DNA of 44,566 bases from an uncultured Parabacteroides sp. (GCA_934725305.1 CAKVBA010000021.1:1-44566), one strand, 5' to 3'. Counted from the stretch's first letter, positions 1 to 8,644 are shown. Translations and numbers: made by a program. Notes: generated from the sequence alone by a model not told the origin.

Positions 1-94
1 TAAATATCAAGGATTTAGGATAAACTTCACGTGAAAAAATACTGTTTTTTTCTTTGCAGCGTTGAAGTTGGGCTAATACATATTTGATAAATAT

Positions 95-454
95 ATGAAT
101 GCGTTGAAGAACAAGAATGACCATGAATGGTTTTCTCCTGCACAAAAAGAGCAGGTGTTTGAACGCTTGGCACATCTGGCTGAAAGAGCCAATCTCTCCG
201 AAGCCGATCAGATAGCCTATGACAAAGCGGTAGATTCATACCGCGTAAGCTCTCGTGTCATGCAAGATCACTATGAATTGGGACTTGAAGAGGGGATTCA
301 GAAAGGTGTAAAAAAAGGAAGAGCAGAGGGAATTGAAGAGGGTGAGCATTTAACTAATTTAAAGAATGCGGCTAACATGAAACACTTAGGCATCTCGCCG
401 GATATAATAAGCCAAGTGACAGGTTTGACGAAAGAAGAAATAGAATCTTTGTAA
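95..454 (+). pseudogene. C-terminal remnant of an Rpn/PD-(D/E)XK transposase-family protein
   Basis: About 119 codons survive and resemble only the C-terminal part of the Rpn (recombination-promoting nuclease) / PDDEXK-transposase family. The visible parts are a helical 'VFERLAHLAE' segment, an alternating Gly/Glu/Lys stretch (EEGIQKGVKKGRAEGIEEG) and a final 'ISQVTGLTKEEIESL' helix. The N-terminal nuclease domain that carries the catalytic Asp/Glu/Lys is absent. The same frame extends upstream as YIFDKY, which also looks family-like, until an in-frame TAA just before it. That suggests a decayed gene rather than a genuine short protein, although translation from the ATG cannot be excluded. 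A hairpin terminator follows directly. Confidence 0.65.
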
Positions 455-463
455 TTTAACAAT

Positions 464-489
464 AGGGCTGCTTCAATTGATGCAGCCCT
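464..489 (+). terminator. GGGCTGC-family hairpin terminator
   Basis: AGGGCTGCTTCAA pairs with TTGATGCAGCCCT with a single mismatch, almost without a loop, just after the stop codon at 454. It belongs to a hairpin family seen at five other places in the window. There is no strong U tract, so it may stabilise a 3' end rather than terminate. Confidence 0.55.
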
Positions 490-622
490 TTGCTATAAAA
501 GGACGAATGCCATATCTAAAAAAAGACACTATTCTGCTTATGAATTTACGAGAGCACTATTCATCTACTTTTCCCTGACACCATCTTCGCGTCTCCAACT
601 TTTTCAGCAGCAACTACACCAA

Positions 623-841
623 TCAATGATGAGACATATCACGCATATCGCTCAATTCTTGAAGCAAGGCAATCTTCTCATCATCAATCTTTCCGAGCTT
701 TATGCGCTTTTTGTTGTATTTCCACCAGTTGAGCAATCCGCGATTTTCTACCTTTTTCTTGTCTGGCAGATGATGATGCACAGAAATATATTCCTTCAAC
801 GCATTATAATTCGCCAGCCAATTGTGTTCGTTTTTTGTCAT
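623..841 (-). CDS. Small helicase-associated (HA) domain protein
   Basis: This 72-aa protein is essentially one HA domain (the PF03457 type found in tandem behind SNF2/DEAD helicases). It shows the usual W...YNALKEY spacing, 'HLPDKKK', 'GLLNWWKYNKKRIKLGK' and 'EEKIALLQEL'-like ends. HA domains are thought to bind nucleic acid. No helicase is attached or nearby, so it is a free-standing module, as also occurs in other Bacteroidales. It starts at an ATG and has no obvious operon partner. It lies between the transposase remnant and the riboswitch, in what may be an accessory spot. Function unknown. Confidence 0.6.
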   Translation of the reverse strand: MTKNEHNWLANYNALKEYISVHHHLPDKKKVENRGLLNWWKYNKKRIKLGKIDDEKIALLQELSDMRDMSHH

Positions 842-1008
842 ATCAGTCTTCTATCTATGAATTATTATTTGAATCAAATCAGTTTTGCCCACAAATGTAC
901 GGCTTTTGAGAAAAACTAAAGCACTATAATTATACGTTGTTTTACATCATCTCACCGAAGCTAAATTATAAAACTTACACATTTCTATCAAAAGTGTGCC
1001 AAAAAATG

Positions 1009-1038
1009 TTGTTAATCCAGATTAAATCCATATATTTG
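1009..1038 (+). promoter_or_regulatory. Promoter of the riboswitch-cbiK transcript
   Basis: TTG at 1009-1011 and TATATTTG at 1031-1038 match the Bacteroidetes -33 (TTG) and -7 (TAnnTTTG) elements with 19-bp spacing. Transcription would begin near 1045, right at the 5' edge of the riboswitch. Confidence 0.65.
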
Positions 1039-1044
1039 CCCCGC

Positions 1045-1216
1045 TTTGGTGATAGGGTATTGTCTTCCGACAGCTCTATAAAAGGGAATCCGGTTAGAAT
1101 CCGGAACAGTACCCGCTACTGTGAAGCTCAAAAATAAAGGAAAGCATTCTACGATGCCACTGTTCTTTTGTCAAGGATGGGAAGGTTGCTTTTCGAGCCA
1201 GTCAGGAAACCTGCCA
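1045..1216 (+). ncRNA. Cobalamin (AdoCbl-type) riboswitch
   Basis: Conserved core elements are readable in order. AAGGGAA (1082-1088) is followed by a GGTTAGAATCC block and then CAGTACCCGCTACTGTGA (1107-1123), and the B12 box GAGCCAGTCAGGAAACCTGCC lies at 1195-1215 in its usual place. The riboswitch binds a cobalamin and normally lowers expression when B12 is plentiful. It sits 150 nt ahead of the cbiK-like start, and the receptor and PepSY genes may share the transcript. The expression platform probably lies between 1217 and 1362. A long in-frame stretch from an ATG at 1261 runs through this leader and is unlikely to be translated. Confidence 0.9.
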
Positions 1217-1362
1217 AGCTAGATTAGGATTAATGGCTCCCGGGATTAGGAGAAATTAAGATGAAACAGATTTGTAATCAGACATATTCAGACTTTTGTG
1301 GAGGCAACGCGAGGTTTGTCTCCAAGGGAAAGGTATGTTTTCAAACTTTAAAAACAATTCAT

Positions 1363-2286
1363 ATGAAGATGAAACATGTACTTCTTGCTATGCTATTGGT
1401 AGCATTTAGCGCTATCTGTCATGCCCATGACGACGAAAACTTTGTGGCTTCGGATCTCTTTGCTTCTCTGAAAGAGGGAGAGAAAGCAGCCCTGCTGATG
1501 GTTCATTTCGGCACAACGCACGATGACACTCGTGCTTTGACTATTGATGCCGTCAATCAAAAGGCAAAAGAGGCTTTTAAAGGTGTTGAGTTTCGTGAGG
1601 CTTGGACATCTCGCATCGTAATGCGCCGGTTGAAGGCTCGCGGCGTACAGAAGCAAAACCCCATCGAGGCATTGGAACAGCTGAAGGCTGATGGCTATAC
1701 ACATATACTGGTGCAATCGACCAACATTATCGAGGGTGCCGAGATGGAATCTCTCCGCAAAGACATCGCTTCTATGCAGAAACACTTTAAAGAGATTCGT
1801 GTGGGCAATCCTCTGCTCTATTCTCCCGAAGACTATGAGACGGTGATTGCATCTATTAGCGGCAACAATCACAAAGAGATGGCTACGCTATTAGTGGGAC
1901 ATGGCACCTACACACCGGCTACGGCCCAATATGCCATGCTCGACTATATGTTGAAGGAGAAAGGATTTGGCAACTTCTTCGTTGGAACTATCGAGGGCTA
2001 TCCCACCTTTGACACGGCCGAAGCTCAGATTAAAACACAGAAGTACAAAAAGATCCTGTTGATGCCCTTTATGTTTGTGGCTGGCGACCATGCCAAGAAC
2101 GACATTGCAGGCGAATGGAAAGAAGCTCTCGAAAAGAAAGGCTATCAGGTGGATGTACACATGGAAGGTTTGGGACAAAACCCCGGTGTACAACAGCTTT
2201 TCATCGATCACCTACGCTTCATCTCGACACATAAAGCTATTGACATAACGACCAAGAAGCGTGCTTATGCCGTAGCAAAAGATTAA
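1363..2286 (+). CDS. cbiK: Exported CbiK-type sirohydrochlorin cobaltochelatase
   Basis: Class II chelatase of the CbiK family, 307 aa from the chosen start. The core shows 'MVHFGTTHDDTR', 'EAWTSRIVMRRL', 'VLVGHGT'-like 'LLVGHGTYTPA' (first metal-site His), 'VGTIEGYPTFD' and 'PFMFVAGDHAKNDIAGEW' (second His). CbiK inserts Co2+ into sirohydrochlorin in anaerobic B12 synthesis. The ATG at 1363 is preferred over 1261 because it gives a clear signal peptide (MKMKHVLLAMLLVAF, cut near CHA-HDDE), so the mature enzyme should be periplasmic. That is unusual for a biosynthetic enzyme; periplasmic CbiK forms are known in Desulfovibrio, where haem binding has been described. A cobalamin riboswitch lies upstream and a TonB receptor downstream, which favours a role in metal or tetrapyrrole acquisition (inference). 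Confidence 0.85.
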   Translation: MKMKHVLLAMLLVAFSAICHAHDDENFVASDLFASLKEGEKAALLMVHFGTTHDDTRALTIDAVNQKAKEAFKGVEFREAWTSRIVMRRLKARGVQKQNPIEALEQLKADGYTHILVQSTNIIEGAEMESLRKDIASMQKHFKEIRVGNPLLYSPEDYETVIASISGNNHKEMATLLVGHGTYTPATAQYAMLDYMLKEKGFGNFFVGTIEGYPTFDTAEAQIKTQKYKKILLMPFMFVAGDHAKNDIAGEWKEALEKKGYQVDVHMEGLGQNPGVQQLFIDHLRFISTHKAIDITTKKRAYAVAKD

Positions 2287-2441
2287 ACCCAAATTAGTCA
2301 TTTGAACGAAAGCACTTCTTTCGGCATCTTGCTTCCGCCTGCGTTTCGACATAGCCCACTATGCCTTCAACGCAAGGCCATTGCAACTTGCTCAAAACAA
2401 GTACCAACAAGAATCGCAATCTAATGACCGAATTGGATTAA
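2285..2441 (+). repeat. MITE-like dispersed element with imperfect terminal inverted repeats
   Basis: The left end AACCCAAATTAGTCATTTGA and the right end (read on the minus strand) TTTAATCCAATTCGGTCATT are imperfect inverted copies of one terminus. Bases 2362-2442 match the reverse complement of 10911-10990 almost throughout. The terminus CCCAAATCGGTCATTAGAA recurs at 10917, 11416 and, in part, near 33219. No protein is encoded. It fills most of the 346-bp gap between cbiK and the receptor gene. Confidence 0.6.
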
Positions 2442-2458
2442 AGAAACCTTTCTTTCTT

Positions 2459-2558
2459 CCCCCGAAAATATCATATAAAACGGTTTGTTTTTTTTGAATG
2501 ACCCGAAGAGTTGATACTATGTGCACCATCACATAGCTACTTCTCTTCGGTAAGGGGG
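2459..2558 (+). promoter_or_regulatory. Structured RNA leader of the TonB-receptor gene
   Basis: CCGAAGAG (2503-2510) pairs with CTCTTCGG (2543-2550). Inside it, CTATGTG (2517-2523) pairs with CACATAG (2530-2536) around a 6-nt loop. CCCCC (2459-2463) and GGGGG (2554-2558) could close an outer helix. There is no U tract after it, so it looks more like a folded 5' leader or processing/stability element than a terminator. It lacks the B12 box, so it is not a second cobalamin riboswitch. Confidence 0.45.
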
Positions 2559-2632
2559 ATTATTGTCTTCAAACAACAACACAACAACCGATAAAAGGTT
2601 ACAAATAACAACTTCATTATTAATTAAGAAAC

Positions 2633-5014
2633 ATGAAAAAAGTTCTTACGATTTTACCTTTAACCGCACTATGTGTCAACATGGTGCAGGCACAGAACAA
2701 AAAAGAGTACACCAACTTTGCGGATACTACCTTCACGATCCAGGAGGTGGTAACAACCGCCGCACGCAAGCCGCGTCCGCACATCACCAAATTGGATGTA
2801 CCCGTAAAGTATCTGCCTATCTCTATCAACAATATCTCTGCTGGTAGCCTGGAGTTGCGCGGTATCCGCAACATTCAGGAGGCAATCCGTTTTATGCCGG
2901 GTGTGCGTATGCAGACCTCTTACGGAGCTTTTCAGCAGCTCTCGATCCGCGGTTTCGACCACTCCATCATGATGGTCGATGGTGTGAGAGACGAACGTTC
3001 GGCCATCAACAACTCCTATCCGGTGTCGGACTTGTCAAACATCGAATCCATCGAATTGCTAAAGGGTCCGGCCTCTGTGTTATATGGCCATTCAGCCGTA
3101 GGTGGCACACTGAATATCGTGCGTAAATCTCCATCAGAAAAATCTACAGTCAATGCCCGATTGGCTTATGGAAGCTATGAAAATAAAGAGGCCACTTTAG
3201 GCATGGGCGGAAAATTGGTTGGTCCGGTCAGCTATTATGCCAACTTCAACTATGCCGATCAGGAGGGCTGGCGCAACAATGGCAACCAGCGTTTCTCCGG
3301 CTATCTGGCTTTGCAGGCCAAGCTCTCGGCCAACGACCTGCTAGACCTGCGTGGAGGTTTCAACCGTGACTTCTATGGCACAGAAATCGGTCTGCCCGAC
3401 CTGATGGCCAACGATGTCTATGATAGCAAGACCGGTCAACTCTATCTGCACAAAAACGATATGTTGCCGGGGCTGAATCGCGAAGCCCGCTACAACAACG
3501 AGTCGGACTTCATGAAGAATCATGCCTGGAACACCTCTTTACAATATACCCACACCTTTGATAATGGTGCGAAACTGACCAACCGCCTCTCTTATCACGA
3601 CGACGACATCAACTATTTCGGTACGGAGTCGCTGGACTATCTGGAGAGTGACGATCCAATCTACAATCACTATTATATGAAGGGCGACAAGAAGAAATAT
3701 ATCTGTCTTGACACCGTTTACCTCTCCTTCCCGTTACGCTTCTCTCATATTGCCAAGACGGTTTCAAACGCACTGGAGCTAAGCGGCAAGTTCAACACCG
3801 GCGAGATCAAGCACAACTATATGGGTGGATATTCTTTCGTTGCACTAAACCGCACCAGCTACTCAGGCTATGTACTGGGTGACGACGTACAGGGTCCGGG
3901 TCTCTATTCTCATGTATCTGTCTATGATCCACATAGCATGGGCTATATGACCAGTAAATTCTCAAAGGCAACGGTTTCTCACCACTATTCAAATAGTATC
4001 TACCTGCAAGAAATGGTCGAATTCAACGACCAGTGGAAGGTATTGGCAGCCTTGCGCTATGACTTCTTCCGCTATCTGTCTGCCGGAGCCAAAACACCGA
4101 CGGGATTGCGCGAATATAAAGAACATAACACATTCAGCCGCCTGAAAAACCAGTCTCTGACCTATCGTTTCGGCGCCGTCTATCTGCCTCACCCCAACAC
4201 ATCGTTATTTGCTTCGTTCGCTTCGTTCTTCAAGCCGATCCGCACCTTCTATCAAGACAATGTGGTGTATGTCGGTGCTGATGGTCATCGCTTCACGCCG
4301 ACCAAAAACGAAGAGATCTTCAAGCCCGAAAAGGGTTATCAGGCCGAAGTGGGCACGAAATATCAGCTGAGCAACATCTTAAGTGCAAATGCCAGCCTTT
4401 TCTATATCCGCAAGATGAATAGTACGGCCACACTGACCAGCAACTACAAAGAAGAGGTCAACGGCGAAATGGTCACTAAGAAAGTAGTTGGTCAGATTGG
4501 TGTTCAAGATTCTAAGGGATTCGATATCGACGTTACATTGTCCCCGACAAGCACATTGGCCTTGACCGTGGGTTACGGCTTGAACGACTCTAAGATCCGC
4601 GAGATGAAAGATGTGAAGGATAAAGATCTGGCCGAAGCCATTTATGGTAGTAACCCGAGCGACGTTAAACAGAAGCTGAATAGTCAGGAGGGCAACTGGC
4701 AGAGCAATGTACCGAATCAGACCTTCTATGCTTATGGTAGCTACACCATCCCGCGTGGCGTGTTGAAGAATCTGGAATTCCACATGAGCACCAGCTACAC
4801 CGGCAAGGTCTATCGTAACACCGCAAATTCCACTTGGTACAATCCCTATTGGATTACCGACTTGGGACTTTCTTATAGGTTGAAAAACAATGTCCATCTG
4901 ACATTCAACCTAAACAACGTGTTTGACAACGACTATTACAACCAGGCTCTTGGCCTACAGATGGTGCCGAGCATGCCACGTAACTTCCAGGTAGCAATTT
5001 CTTATACATTATAA
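2633..5014 (+). CDS. TonB-dependent outer-membrane receptor (siderophore/haem/corrinoid class)
   Basis: Complete 793-aa receptor: signal peptide (cut after VQA, about residue 20), a possible TonB box around 'DTTFTIQEVVTTA', a plug domain at about 55-170 ('LELRGIRNIQEAIRFMPGV', 'SIRGFD', 'IESIELLKGPASVLYGHSAV', 'GGTLNIV'), and then a 22-strand-type barrel ending in 'FQVAISYTL' with a terminal aromatic/Leu strand. It lacks the SusC N-terminal carboxypeptidase-D-like extension. The plug is of the FhuA/FpvA/ferrichrome type. Its neighbours are an exported chelatase behind a cobalamin riboswitch and a PepSY membrane protein 18 bp downstream. The ligand is likely a metal chelate, haem or corrinoid; the sequence does not decide which. 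Confidence 0.9.
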   Translation: MKKVLTILPLTALCVNMVQAQNKKEYTNFADTTFTIQEVVTTAARKPRPHITKLDVPVKYLPISINNISAGSLELRGIRNIQEAIRFMPGVRMQTSYGAFQQLSIRGFDHSIMMVDGVRDERSAINNSYPVSDLSNIESIELLKGPASVLYGHSAVGGTLNIVRKSPSEKSTVNARLAYGSYENKEATLGMGGKLVGPVSYYANFNYADQEGWRNNGNQRFSGYLALQAKLSANDLLDLRGGFNRDFYGTEIGLPDLMANDVYDSKTGQLYLHKNDMLPGLNREARYNNESDFMKNHAWNTSLQYTHTFDNGAKLTNRLSYHDDDINYFGTESLDYLESDDPIYNHYYMKGDKKKYICLDTVYLSFPLRFSHIAKTVSNALELSGKFNTGEIKHNYMGGYSFVALNRTSYSGYVLGDDVQGPGLYSHVSVYDPHSMGYMTSKFSKATVSHHYSNSIYLQEMVEFNDQWKVLAALRYDFFRYLSAGAKTPTGLREYKEHNTFSRLKNQSLTYRFGAVYLPHPNTSLFASFASFFKPIRTFYQDNVVYVGADGHRFTPTKNEEIFKPEKGYQAEVGTKYQLSNILSANASLFYIRKMNSTATLTSNYKEEVNGEMVTKKVVGQIGVQDSKGFDIDVTLSPTSTLALTVGYGLNDSKIREMKDVKDKDLAEAIYGSNPSDVKQKLNSQEGNWQSNVPNQTFYAYGSYTIPRGVLKNLEFHMSTSYTGKVYRNTANSTWYNPYWITDLGLSYRLKNNVHLTFNLNNVFDNDYYNQALGLQMVPSMPRNFQVAISYTL

Positions 5015-5032
5015 CAACAAAAATCTAAAACC

Positions 5033-6496
5033 ATGAATCGTTTGACAAAAATTATGCAATGGACACATAAGGTACTGGGCACTCTGCTCAGTATCTTTTT
5101 CCTGGCGTGGTTTCTTTCCGGTCTGGTTATGATCTATCACACCTTTCCGAGAGTGAGGCCGGCCGATTTGCGTGACAAGATGGACCTGCTGAGCGAACAA
5201 TCGTTGCCCAGTATTGCCTCCATTGAGCAACGTCTGGGAGCAGACGAGCCGCTACGCAATCTCTCTCTCAACAGCTATCTGGGGCAAACCCGCTTCCAGC
5301 TACGCTCAAACTCAAAGAACCAGCTGATTCCGACAGATACGGCGGCTCAATTGCCCACGGTAGATTGGCCCTATATCCAGTCGGTTGTGGCCCGTTGGAA
5401 CAACACAACCGTGGCACAAGTTGACACGTTGTATTCCCTGGATCAGTGGATTCCCTTTGGACGACTCAAGAAGGAGTTTCCCATCTATAAATTCCATTTT
5501 GCCGATGGCGAAAAGCATCAGCTCTATATCTCTTCCAAGAGTGGCGAAGTGTTGCAATATACCAGCAAAGAGAGCCGCTTTTGGGCTTGGATTGGTGCCA
5601 TTCCACATTGGATCTACTTCACCGCTTTACGCCAGGATTCCAAGAGATGGATCGACATGGTGATTTGGTTGTCGGGCATTGGTTGCATCATGTGTCTGGC
5701 CGGCTTCTATATGGGCGTTCGTGCATTGGTGTTGGCACGACGCCGTCATACGATTTCGCCCTACAAGAAGTTTTGGTACAAATGGCACTATCTATCCGGT
5801 CTGGTGTTTGGTTTGCCGGCTCTCACCTTCTGCTTTAGCGGTATGATGTCGCTATCGAGCGTACAGGAATGGGGCATTAAGCCGAAGCTCGATTTCAGCC
5901 CGACACAAGAACTTCAGAAGATGGCTCTTTCTCCGGCCGACTATCCGCTGGACTATCGAGAGGCAATCAAGGCCTATCCGAAACAGATCCGTCAGATGGA
6001 ATGGGGTAGCTTCGGCGATATTCCCTTCTATAAGATCTATACCGACGAAGGCGAAAAGGTGATTGATGCACGCGACCAGCAGAATGTCAGACCACTGAAT
6101 TTGACATCCGACGAGGTGGTTGCGATACTCTCTCGCTTGCACAAAGAGCATCCTATCCATATCGAGCAACTCAACGCCTACGACACCTATTACATCTCTC
6201 GTAAGCGCAGACTCGAGCTTCCGGTATGGAAAGTAACGATTGATGATGTAGATCACAGCAGTTATTATATCAATCCCCGCACCGGCCAGTGTCGCTACGT
6301 GAACACACCTTCGCGTTGGGACCACTGGACCTATTCGGCTTTTCACAACCTTAGTTTCCGAGTACTGACCAATAGGCCCTTGTTATGGAGCGTGGTTATG
6401 TGGGGCGTGTTGTTGGGTGGAACATTTGTCTCGTTGTCGGGTGTTTGGCTGGCTATCCAGTATGTCTGTCGTCTTTGTAAAAAGAAGAAGTCATAA
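5033..6496 (+). CDS. PepSY-associated TM protein
   Basis: A 487-aa inner-membrane protein of the PepSY_TM family. TM1 is at residues 15-37 (LGTLLSIFFLAWFLSGLVMI). It has two large periplasmic PepSY-like segments, a TM pair around 205-235 ('WLSGIGCIMCLAGFYMGV'), another TM near 255-280 and a C-terminal TM ('VVMWGVLLGGTFVSLSGVWL') with a basic tail. Histidines in and near the membrane (TH at 11-12, WHY, HNL) fit a haem-binding or ferric-reductase role proposed for siderophore-linked PepSY proteins. The start lies 18 bp after the receptor stop, so the two are almost certainly cotranscribed. The probable task is periplasmic handling or reduction of the imported metal complex (inference). Confidence 0.85.
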   Translation: MNRLTKIMQWTHKVLGTLLSIFFLAWFLSGLVMIYHTFPRVRPADLRDKMDLLSEQSLPSIASIEQRLGADEPLRNLSLNSYLGQTRFQLRSNSKNQLIPTDTAAQLPTVDWPYIQSVVARWNNTTVAQVDTLYSLDQWIPFGRLKKEFPIYKFHFADGEKHQLYISSKSGEVLQYTSKESRFWAWIGAIPHWIYFTALRQDSKRWIDMVIWLSGIGCIMCLAGFYMGVRALVLARRRHTISPYKKFWYKWHYLSGLVFGLPALTFCFSGMMSLSSVQEWGIKPKLDFSPTQELQKMALSPADYPLDYREAIKAYPKQIRQMEWGSFGDIPFYKIYTDEGEKVIDARDQQNVRPLNLTSDEVVAILSRLHKEHPIHIEQLNAYDTYYISRKRRLELPVWKVTIDDVDHSSYYINPRTGQCRYVNTPSRWDHWTYSAFHNLSFRVLTNRPLLWSVVMWGVLLGGTFVSLSGVWLAIQYVCRLCKKKKS

Positions 6497-6527
6497 GGTT
6501 TAGCTATTTCATAGAAAGCCACCCAAT

Positions 6528-6569
6528 AAGGTGTGTCAGAATTAGCAATTTGCTATTATGGCACACCTT
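6528..6569 (+). terminator. AAGGTGTG-family hairpin terminator
   Basis: AAGGTGTG (6528-6535) pairs with CACACCTT (6562-6569). An inner AATTAGCAA/TTGCTATT helix continues the stem, and CTTTTATTTT follows. It closes the receptor/PepSY transcript. A related hairpin lies behind pgk. Confidence 0.75.
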
Positions 6570-6658
6570 CTTTTATTTTATAAGAATCAGCCCTATTGAT
6601 ATTATCCCGATTTTCATTAGCTTTGCCATCCAAAAACAAAAATCAACGTATAAATATT

Positions 6659-7123
6659 ATGGAACAAAACATCCAACTAAACGATCACAACAAACAGGAA
6701 TATCCTCCGATGCATACGGCAGAACATATCTTGAACCAGACAATGGTGCGTATGTTTGGTTGCCCACGCTCTAAGAATGCACATATCGAAAGACGTAAAA
6801 GCAAATGCGACTATGAATTGGCCGAAGCACCTTCTGCCGAGATGATGGCCGAAGTGGAACGCCGCATCAACGAAGTGATAGACCAACATCTGCCGGTCAC
6901 CATCGAGTTTATGCCACGCGAACAGGCCGCCGACATCGTTGACCTGAGCAAACTACCCGAAGACGCCAGCGAGACACTTCGCATCGTGCGCATCGGCGAC
7001 TACGACGCTTGTGCCTGCATCGGTACGCATGTCAGCAACACCTCTGAGATAGGCCACTTTAAGATGCTCACCTACGACTATGCCGATGGCCGCCTCAGAA
7101 TGAGATTCAAGTTATCCGAATAA
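6659..7123 (+). CDS. AlaX-type alanyl-tRNA editing protein
   Basis: A 154-aa free-standing editing domain of the AlaX / tRNA-synthetase second additional domain family, which hydrolyses Ser- or Gly-mischarged tRNA-Ala in the cytoplasm. Both zinc motifs are present: HTAEH (residues 19-23, HxxxH) and CACIGTH near residue 118 (CxxxH), with the usual 'HVSNTSEIGHFKML' behind the latter. The ATG at 6659 is chosen because the 21 codons upstream (from 6596) are not family-like and overlap the terminator trail. The AlaRS catalytic domain is absent, so it acts in trans. It is monocistronic between two hairpins. Confidence 0.8.
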   Translation: MEQNIQLNDHNKQEYPPMHTAEHILNQTMVRMFGCPRSKNAHIERRKSKCDYELAEAPSAEMMAEVERRINEVIDQHLPVTIEFMPREQAADIVDLSKLPEDASETLRIVRIGDYDACACIGTHVSNTSEIGHFKMLTYDYADGRLRMRFKLSE

Positions 7124-7144
7124 ATAACAAGCCAACGATATATA

Positions 7145-7190
7145 TATAGAGAAAAGAGGAGAAAGAATGGATTTCTTGCTTTTCTCTATA
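7145..7190 (+). terminator. Perfect 12-bp stem hairpin
   Basis: TATAGAGAAAAG (7145-7156) pairs perfectly with CTTTTCTCTATA (7179-7190). It sits 20 bp after the AlaX stop and upstream of the pgk promoter, so it probably ends the AlaX transcript. The downstream U run is weak. Confidence 0.55.
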
Positions 7191-7232
7191 AATTTAGACA
7201 TAGGTCTTAACAGCCAAATGAAATATTTTATG

Positions 7233-7240
7233 TAAGTTTG
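7233..7240 (+). promoter_or_regulatory. Putative -7 element of the pgk promoter
   Basis: TAAGTTTG fits TAnnTTTG and lies 47 bp before the pgk ATG. No convincing TTTG is seen at the expected -33 distance. Confidence 0.4.
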
Positions 7241-7287
7241 CAAACGCTTAGACGAACATTTTAATACATATATTAAATACATTAGTT

Positions 7288-8556
7288 ATGCAAACAATTG
7301 ACAATTTCAATTTTGCCGGCAAAAAGGCATTTGTAAGAGTTGACTTTAACGTTCCTCTGGATGAAAACTTTAATATCACAGACGACACTCGTATCCGCGC
7401 TGCTCTTCCTACATTGAAGAAGATCTTGGCAGACGGTGGTAGTCTGATTATTGGTTCTCACCTGGGTCGTCCAAAAGGTGTTGCAGAAAAATTTTCGCTG
7501 AAACATATCTTAAAACACGTATCTGAACTATTAGGTGTAGAAGTTCAGTTTGCTAACGACTGCATCGGCGAAGAGGCTGGTGTAAAGGCGGCTGCTTTGC
7601 AACCGGGCGAAGCTCTGTTACTTGAAAACTTGCGCTTCTATGCAGAAGAAGAGGGTAAACCAAGAGGCTTGGCAGAAGATGCTACTGACGAAGAGAAGAA
7701 AGCTGCTAAGAAAGCCGTTAAAGAAAGCCAGAAAGAATTCGTTAAGCGTTTGGCTTCTTATGCTGATTGCTATGTAAACGACGCATTCGGTACCGCTCAC
7801 CGCGCACACGCTTCTACCGCATTGATCGCCGACTATTTCGACGCAGACCATAAGATGTTTGGTTATTTGATGGAGAAAGAGGTTAAGGCTGTTGATAAGG
7901 TAATGAACGATATCCACCGTCCGTTTACTGCTATCATGGGTGGTTCTAAGGTTTCTTCTAAGATTGAAATCATCGAAAACCTGTTGAACAAGGTTGATAA
8001 CCTGATCATCACAGGTGGTATGACATATACCTTCACTAAGGCAAGAGGCGGTAAGATCGGTTTGTCTATCTGCGAAGATGACAAGTTGGATTTGGCCCTT
8101 GAACTGATTCAGAAAGCAAAAGACAAGGGTGTTAACTTGGTATTGGCTGTAGATGCCAAGATTGCTGATAGCTTTAGCAACGATGCCAACACTCAGTTTG
8201 TTGCCGTAAACGAAATTCCTGATGGCTGGGAAGGTCTCGACATTGGTCCGAAGACTATGGAAATCTATGCTAACGTGATCAAGGGTTCTAAGACTATCCT
8301 TTGGAATGGTCCTACAGGTGTATTCGAATTCGACAACTTCACAGCTGGTTCTCGTGCGGTAGGTGAAGCTATCGTTGAAGCTACTAAGAACGGTGCTTTC
8401 TCATTGGTAGGTGGTGGCGACTCTGTTGCTTGTGTCAACAAGTTCGGTTTGGCCAACGGCGTATCTTACGTTTCTACGGGTGGTGGTGCTTTGCTTGAGG
8501 CTATCGAAGGCAAGGTTCTTCCGGGTATCGCTGCTATTAAGGGCGAAGCATATTAA
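7288..8556 (+). CDS. pgk: Phosphoglycerate kinase
   Basis: A full-length 422-aa glycolytic enzyme: 1,3-bisphosphoglycerate + ADP to 3-phosphoglycerate + ATP, in the cytosol. N-domain substrate motifs: 'VDFNVPLDE', '[10 protein letters not shown]' and 'GSHLGRPKG'. '[10 protein letters not shown]' follows a charged [16 protein letters not shown] insert common in Bacteroidetes PGK. The C-domain nucleotide motifs are 'GGSKVSSKI', 'WNGPTGVFE' and 'LVGGGDSVA'. Codon use is dominated by highly-expressed-type codons (GGT, GTT, AAG). It is monocistronic: its own promoter lies upstream and two terminator hairpins downstream. The ADH gene converges from the other side. Confidence 0.97.
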   Translation: MQTIDNFNFAGKKAFVRVDFNVPLDENFNITDDTRIRAALPTLKKILADGGSLIIGSHLGRPKGVAEKFSLKHILKHVSELLGVEVQFANDCIGEEAGVKAAALQPGEALLLENLRFYAEEEGKPRGLAEDATDEEKKAAKKAVKESQKEFVKRLASYADCYVNDAFGTAHRAHASTALIADYFDADHKMFGYLMEKEVKAVDKVMNDIHRPFTAIMGGSKVSSKIEIIENLLNKVDNLIITGGMTYTFTKARGGKIGLSICEDDKLDLALELIQKAKDKGVNLVLAVDAKIADSFSNDANTQFVAVNEIPDGWEGLDIGPKTMEIYANVIKGSKTILWNGPTGVFEFDNFTAGSRAVGEAIVEATKNGAFSLVGGGDSVACVNKFGLANGVSYVSTGGGALLEAIEGKVLPGIAAIKGEAY

Positions 8557-8602
8557 TAAGAGATACTTCGTCAAAATTGCTATTTGATGGAGTTGCATAA
8601 TA

Positions 8603-8644
8603 AGGTGTGGCATATTAGTAAATATTTGCAAGTATGACACACCT
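8603..8644 (+). terminator. AGGTGTG-family hairpin after pgk
   Basis: AGGTGTG (8603-8609) pairs with CACACCT (8638-8644), and the stem continues partly inward (GCATA/TATGA). It is related to the hairpin at 6528-6569. Confidence 0.6.

Noticed and set aside
1261..1362. N-terminal extension of the CbiK-like protein (MKQICNQTYS...)
   Set aside because: It hides the signal peptide and comes from the riboswitch expression platform; homology starts after 1363.
6596..7123. First impression of a QueF-type queuosine protein
   Set aside because: The HxxxH and CxxxH zinc motifs with HVSNTSEIGHF identify an AlaX-type editing domain instead.
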